This document shows, piece by piece, positions 6,419 through 9,096 of a DNA stretch of 9,096 bases. Within the stretch, counting starts at the first letter, position 1. Each line of letters begins with the position of its first letter. Both the position numbers and the translations under genes were made by a program. Source of the stretch: Bifidobacteriaceae bacterium. GTDB taxonomy: Bacteria; Actinomycetota; Actinomycetes; Actinomycetales; WQXJ01. The DNA lies in NCBI GenBank assembly GCA_031276585.1, contig JAISMT010000118.1:1-9096 (forward strand), in the 5' to 3' direction. The notes beneath the pieces were generated by a model. That model was not told where the DNA came from, made no database searches, and was given only the letters and a program-made list of their open reading frames with translations.

Positions 6419-9096
6419 CAGTCAGCAGCGGCAGCGGCCCGAGCAGCCCGGCGGGCCTCCCTCCGGGCTTCGAGCCGGGCCTCGCGGCGTTGTTCCCGCT
6501 TGTCATGGGCCAAAGCCTCGAAGCGGTACAACACTGGCACCACCACTAGGGTTAGAACCGTTGAGCTGATCAAACCACCTATGACCACCAGGGCCAGCGG
6601 TTTCGAGATGAAAGAACCGCCACCACCGGTCAACCCCAAGGCCATGGGAATCAACGCAAACACGGTGGCTGCAGCAGTCATCAAAATGGGACGCAACCGT
6701 TTGCGAGCACCCTCTTCAATGGCCTTATCCAAGGGCCTTCCCTGCCGCCGGTATTGGTTAATCAAGTCAATCAACACAATGGCGTTGGCTACAACTATGC
6801 CTACCAACAGCAGCATGCCAATAAAGGCCGGTACCCCCAGCGGTATGCCGGTCAGTATCAGTGCCAATAGAGCACCGGTGGCAGCAAAGGGGATAGAAAT
6901 CAGCAAAATGAACGGCTGGATCAAGGAACCGAAAGTAGCCACCATGATGATGAACACAATCATCACCGCGATGAGGAGCGCTAAACCTAAGTCGGTGAAG
7001 GCATCCGTCATCTCAGCGGCGGCACCTCCCATTTCTAATGTCACACCCTCAGGCAGCTTCAGACCGTCTATCGCCGCTTGCAAGTCGGTGGAAAGAGTGC
7101 CTAGATCGTCACCTTCGGGGGTAACCGCTACGGTAGCGGAACGTTCGCCATCGACCCGCGCTAACGCTACTGGCCCGGAAGTCACTTCCACCGCCGCTAA
7201 ATCCGACAAAGTGAGAGCCCCTGTAGGCAAAGTAACCAACGGCAGTGACTTCAAAGCGGCTACATCTTCCGCAGCTGTACCCATCACTAACACCACCGGC
7301 ACTTGCCCCTCATCGGAGTTCAACGAACCAATCTGGGTGGGCACCATAATGCCGCGCAACAGGCCGTCTACGGCGGTCTCAGACATGCCGTAGGTCTTGG
7401 CTTTGACCCGGTCTACCACTACCTCCACCCGGGGTTGGTCTGATGTCAGTGAGTTGGTCACGTCTACCGCACCCTTGGTTTCACGGGCCGCTTTAGCTAC
7501 CTGCTCGGCCGCTTGATTCAAGGAATCTAGGTCCGTGGCACGGAGTACTAGGTCCACGGTGGTGGTGCCCATCATGGCTGAATCGCCACCGGAAACAGTG
7601 GTCTCATCTACTGCTTTACCTTCTTTTTGGTTGACGGCTTTGCGGACTTCCCCTTCCAGCTTTACGGCATCGGCCCCGTCTTTTAAGGTGACGTAATAGG
7701 TGACCGTTGGCGCTGAACCCAGGTTGAATCCCATACCTCCGCCGCCACCTACTTGGGTAGTCACGGTTTCTATACCGTCCGCCCCCATAATGGCTTGTTC
7801 GGTTTGTTTGGATTGTTCGTTTTGGACTTCCAGGCTGGTTCCGGCTTGGAAGGTTTGGGTCACAGTGAGTTGATTACCGCCCATCTCACCCATGAAGTTG
7901 GTTTCCAAGGTGGGTACCAACGCTATGGTGCCGCCCAACACGGCTACTGCCGCTACCAGCGTGATGACTGGGCGACGCAACGCGCCACGCAACGTGGGAA
8001 GGTAGAGCCGTTGCCAGAAGGAACGCCGTTCTTTTTCTTCAGCTTCGCGGCGTTGCAGCTCCTGGTCGGCTTGGTCAATGCTGACGGGCGGTTGCACAAA
8101 CCAATAAGCCAGCACCGGCACTATGGTCAACGCCACCACCAGGGACGCGAACAGCGCCAACGCTACGGTCATACCGAAGGGCCGGAACAGCTCGCCTACC
8201 ATGCCGCCAGTAAAGGCCAGGGGTAGGAACACAGCAGCCGTGCAGAAGGTCGATGACGCCACCGCACCAGCCACTTCTTTCACCGCCCCCACTATGGCGT
8301 TGCGTTTGGTTTCCCCGTAAGACAAGTGGCGTTTGATGTTTTCAATCACCACAATCGAATCATCCACCACCCGGCCAATGGCAATAGTGATGGCCCCCAG
8401 AGTCAAAATGTTGAGCGTCTCACCGGTTCCCGCCATCGCGATAAACGCCATCAGCAGAGATAGAGGAATGGATACTGCCGAGACCAGAGTGGCCCGCACC
8501 GAGAACAAGAACACCAAAATGACGACGATGGCGAAACCTAGGCCCAGTAGTCCCTCTTCCAGCAGGCCGTCAATGGAGTTTTCAATGAATGGGGCTTGGT
8601 CAAACACTATGGCGCTAGTCAGCCCTTCGGCTTTAAAGGCGTCTTGCAGTTCTGCCACGGTGTCCTGAATAGCGTGTGAAACTTCTACCGTGTTACCGGC
8701 TGGGGTTTTGGTAATAGCCAATGCCACGGCGTTACCACCGTCTAAACGCAAGAAGGAAGTAGCTGGTTCTGGCTCCTGCTTGACGTCTGCCACATCAGCC
8801 AAAGTGACGGCACCACTGGGTCCTACGGCTAGGGGTAGTTGTCGGAGCTGTTCCACCGTGGCTACCCGTTGGCCAGCCTGGACCGTAAGCGTTGAGTCGG
8901 CATCGGCTACTTCTCCGGCGGGCATAGCGATCCCGTTGTCTTCTAATACCTGGTTGAGGTTTTCCAGAGTCACTCCGGTGGCAGCCAGATCGGCCGGCCG
9001 GGGAGCCACCGTAACCCGGTTAGGGGCAAAACCGGCCACCTCTACCGTGCGCACGCCGTCCAGGCGGCTGAGGCGCGGCTGGAGTACATCGTTGAC
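6418..9096 (-). CDS. RND-superfamily exporter 2 (paralogue of exporter 1, N terminus missing)
   Basis: A proton-driven inner-membrane exporter of the same subfamily as exporter 1; substrate unknown. The frame is open from the window edge at 9096 to TGA at 6418-6420, 892 residues. A GTG codon at 9052-9054 is only an internal Val: the codons before it (VNDVLQPRLSRLDG) still align with exporter 1 residues 155-168, so about 154 residues including TM1 lie beyond the window. VGRVVDD-type residues are present as GRVVDDSIVV, the two Asp encoded at 8359-8364. A Gly-rich loop (GGGGGMG, near 7740) lies in the second porter half. KRLRPILMT is conserved, and VVANAIVLID carries Ala where AcrB has Lys940. 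The C terminus is a basic Arg/Ala/Glu tail of about 35 residues ending in AAAAAD. It is colinear with exporter 1 over about 858 residues apart from one insertion; the last 160 are about three-quarters identical by eye. It converges on purA. Confidence 0.96.
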   Translation of the reverse strand, partial: VNDVLQPRLSRLDGVRTVEVAGFAPNRVTVAPRPADLAATGVTLENLNQVLEDNGIAMPAGEVADADSTLTVQAGQRVATVEQLRQLPLAVGPSGAVTLADVADVKQEPEPATSFLRLDGGNAVALAITKTPAGNTVEVSHAIQDTVAELQDAFKAEGLTSAIVFDQAPFIENSIDGLLEEGLLGLGFAIVVILVFLFSVRATLVSAVSIPLSLLMAFIAMAGTGETLNILTLGAITIAIGRVVDDSIVVIENIKRHLSYGETKRNAIVGAVKEVAGAVASSTFCTAAVFLPLAFTGGMVGELFRPFGMTVALALFASLVVALTIVPVLAYWFVQPPVSIDQADQELQRREAEEKERRSFWQRLYLPTLRGALRRPVITLVAAVAVLGGTIALVPTLETNFMGEMGGNQLTVTQTFQAGTSLEVQNEQSKQTEQAIMGADGIETVTTQVGGGGGMGFNLGSAPTVTYYVTLKDGADAVKLEGEVRKAVNQKEGKAVDETTVSGGDSAMMGTTTVDLVLRATDLDSLNQAAEQVAKAARETKGAVDVTNSLTSDQPRVEVVVDRVKAKTYGMSETAVDGLLRGIMVPTQIGSLNSDEGQVPVVLVMGTAAEDVAALKSLPLVTLPTGALTLSDLAAVEVTSGPVALARVDGERSATVAVTPEGDDLGTLSTDLQAAIDGLKLPEGVTLEMGGAAAEMTDAFTDLGLALLIAVMIVFIIMVATFGSLIQPFILLISIPFAATGALLALILTGIPLGVPAFIGMLLLVGIVVANAIVLIDLINQYRRQGRPLDKAIEEGARKRLRPILMTAAATVFALIPMALGLTGGGGSFISKPLALVVIGGLISSTVLTLVVVPVLYRFEALAHDKREQRREARLEARREARRAARAAAAAD

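Noticed and set aside
7753..8668. Several plus-strand frames rich in His, Gln, Arg or Met
   Set aside because: They are antisense shadows of exporter 2; the odd composition follows from the hydrophobic codons on the other strand.
9052..9054. GTG as the start of exporter 2
   Set aside because: The reading frame and the alignment to exporter 1 continue upstream to the window edge, so this codon is an internal valine.

Overview
The window holds four protein-coding genes and almost nothing else: two large paralogous RND-superfamily exporters, both on the minus strand and both cut by the window edges, flanking a divergently transcribed pair, nagA (minus) and purA (plus). No RNA gene, CRISPR array, insertion sequence or phage gene was seen. 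No spacer between genes exceeds about 145 bases.

Organism (inference): probably an actinobacterium (Actinomycetota) of moderate GC, perhaps an Actinomyces/Mobiluncus/Varibaculum-type lineage. The NagA is of the actinobacterial kind, with an HxH metal motif, an HHRDPG loop and an IAGGT motif. The RND proteins stand alone, with no membrane-fusion or outer-membrane partner in view, and resemble the SwrC/YerP-type pumps of monoderm bacteria. The genus cannot be fixed from these genes.

Layout. Bases 1-3211 (minus): RND exporter 1, complete at its N terminus and missing only the last residues of a basic C-terminal tail. It carries a Pro/Ala/Gly-rich insertion and is AT-richer in places than its paralogue. 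Bases 3212-3352: spacer with a good ribosome binding site, a candidate promoter and a perfect 12-base palindrome placed like a repressor operator. Bases 3353 to about 4933 (minus): nagA, unusually long for the family. Bases 4934-5014: divergent nagA/purA control region. Bases 5015-6298 (plus): purA. Bases 6299-6417: convergent spacer with short direct and inverted repeats. Bases 6418-9096 (minus): RND exporter 2, lacking about 154 N-terminal residues.

How they fit together: purA (AMP synthesis) and nagA (amino-sugar catabolism and recycling) are housekeeping metabolism. The two exporters look like an ancient duplication, colinear over about 858 residues, now lying as direct repeats around the metabolic pair. 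I see no strong evidence for a wholly new system. The items most worth checking are the paralogous pump pair with its divergent features, the operator-like dyad before pump 1, and the enlarged NagA.
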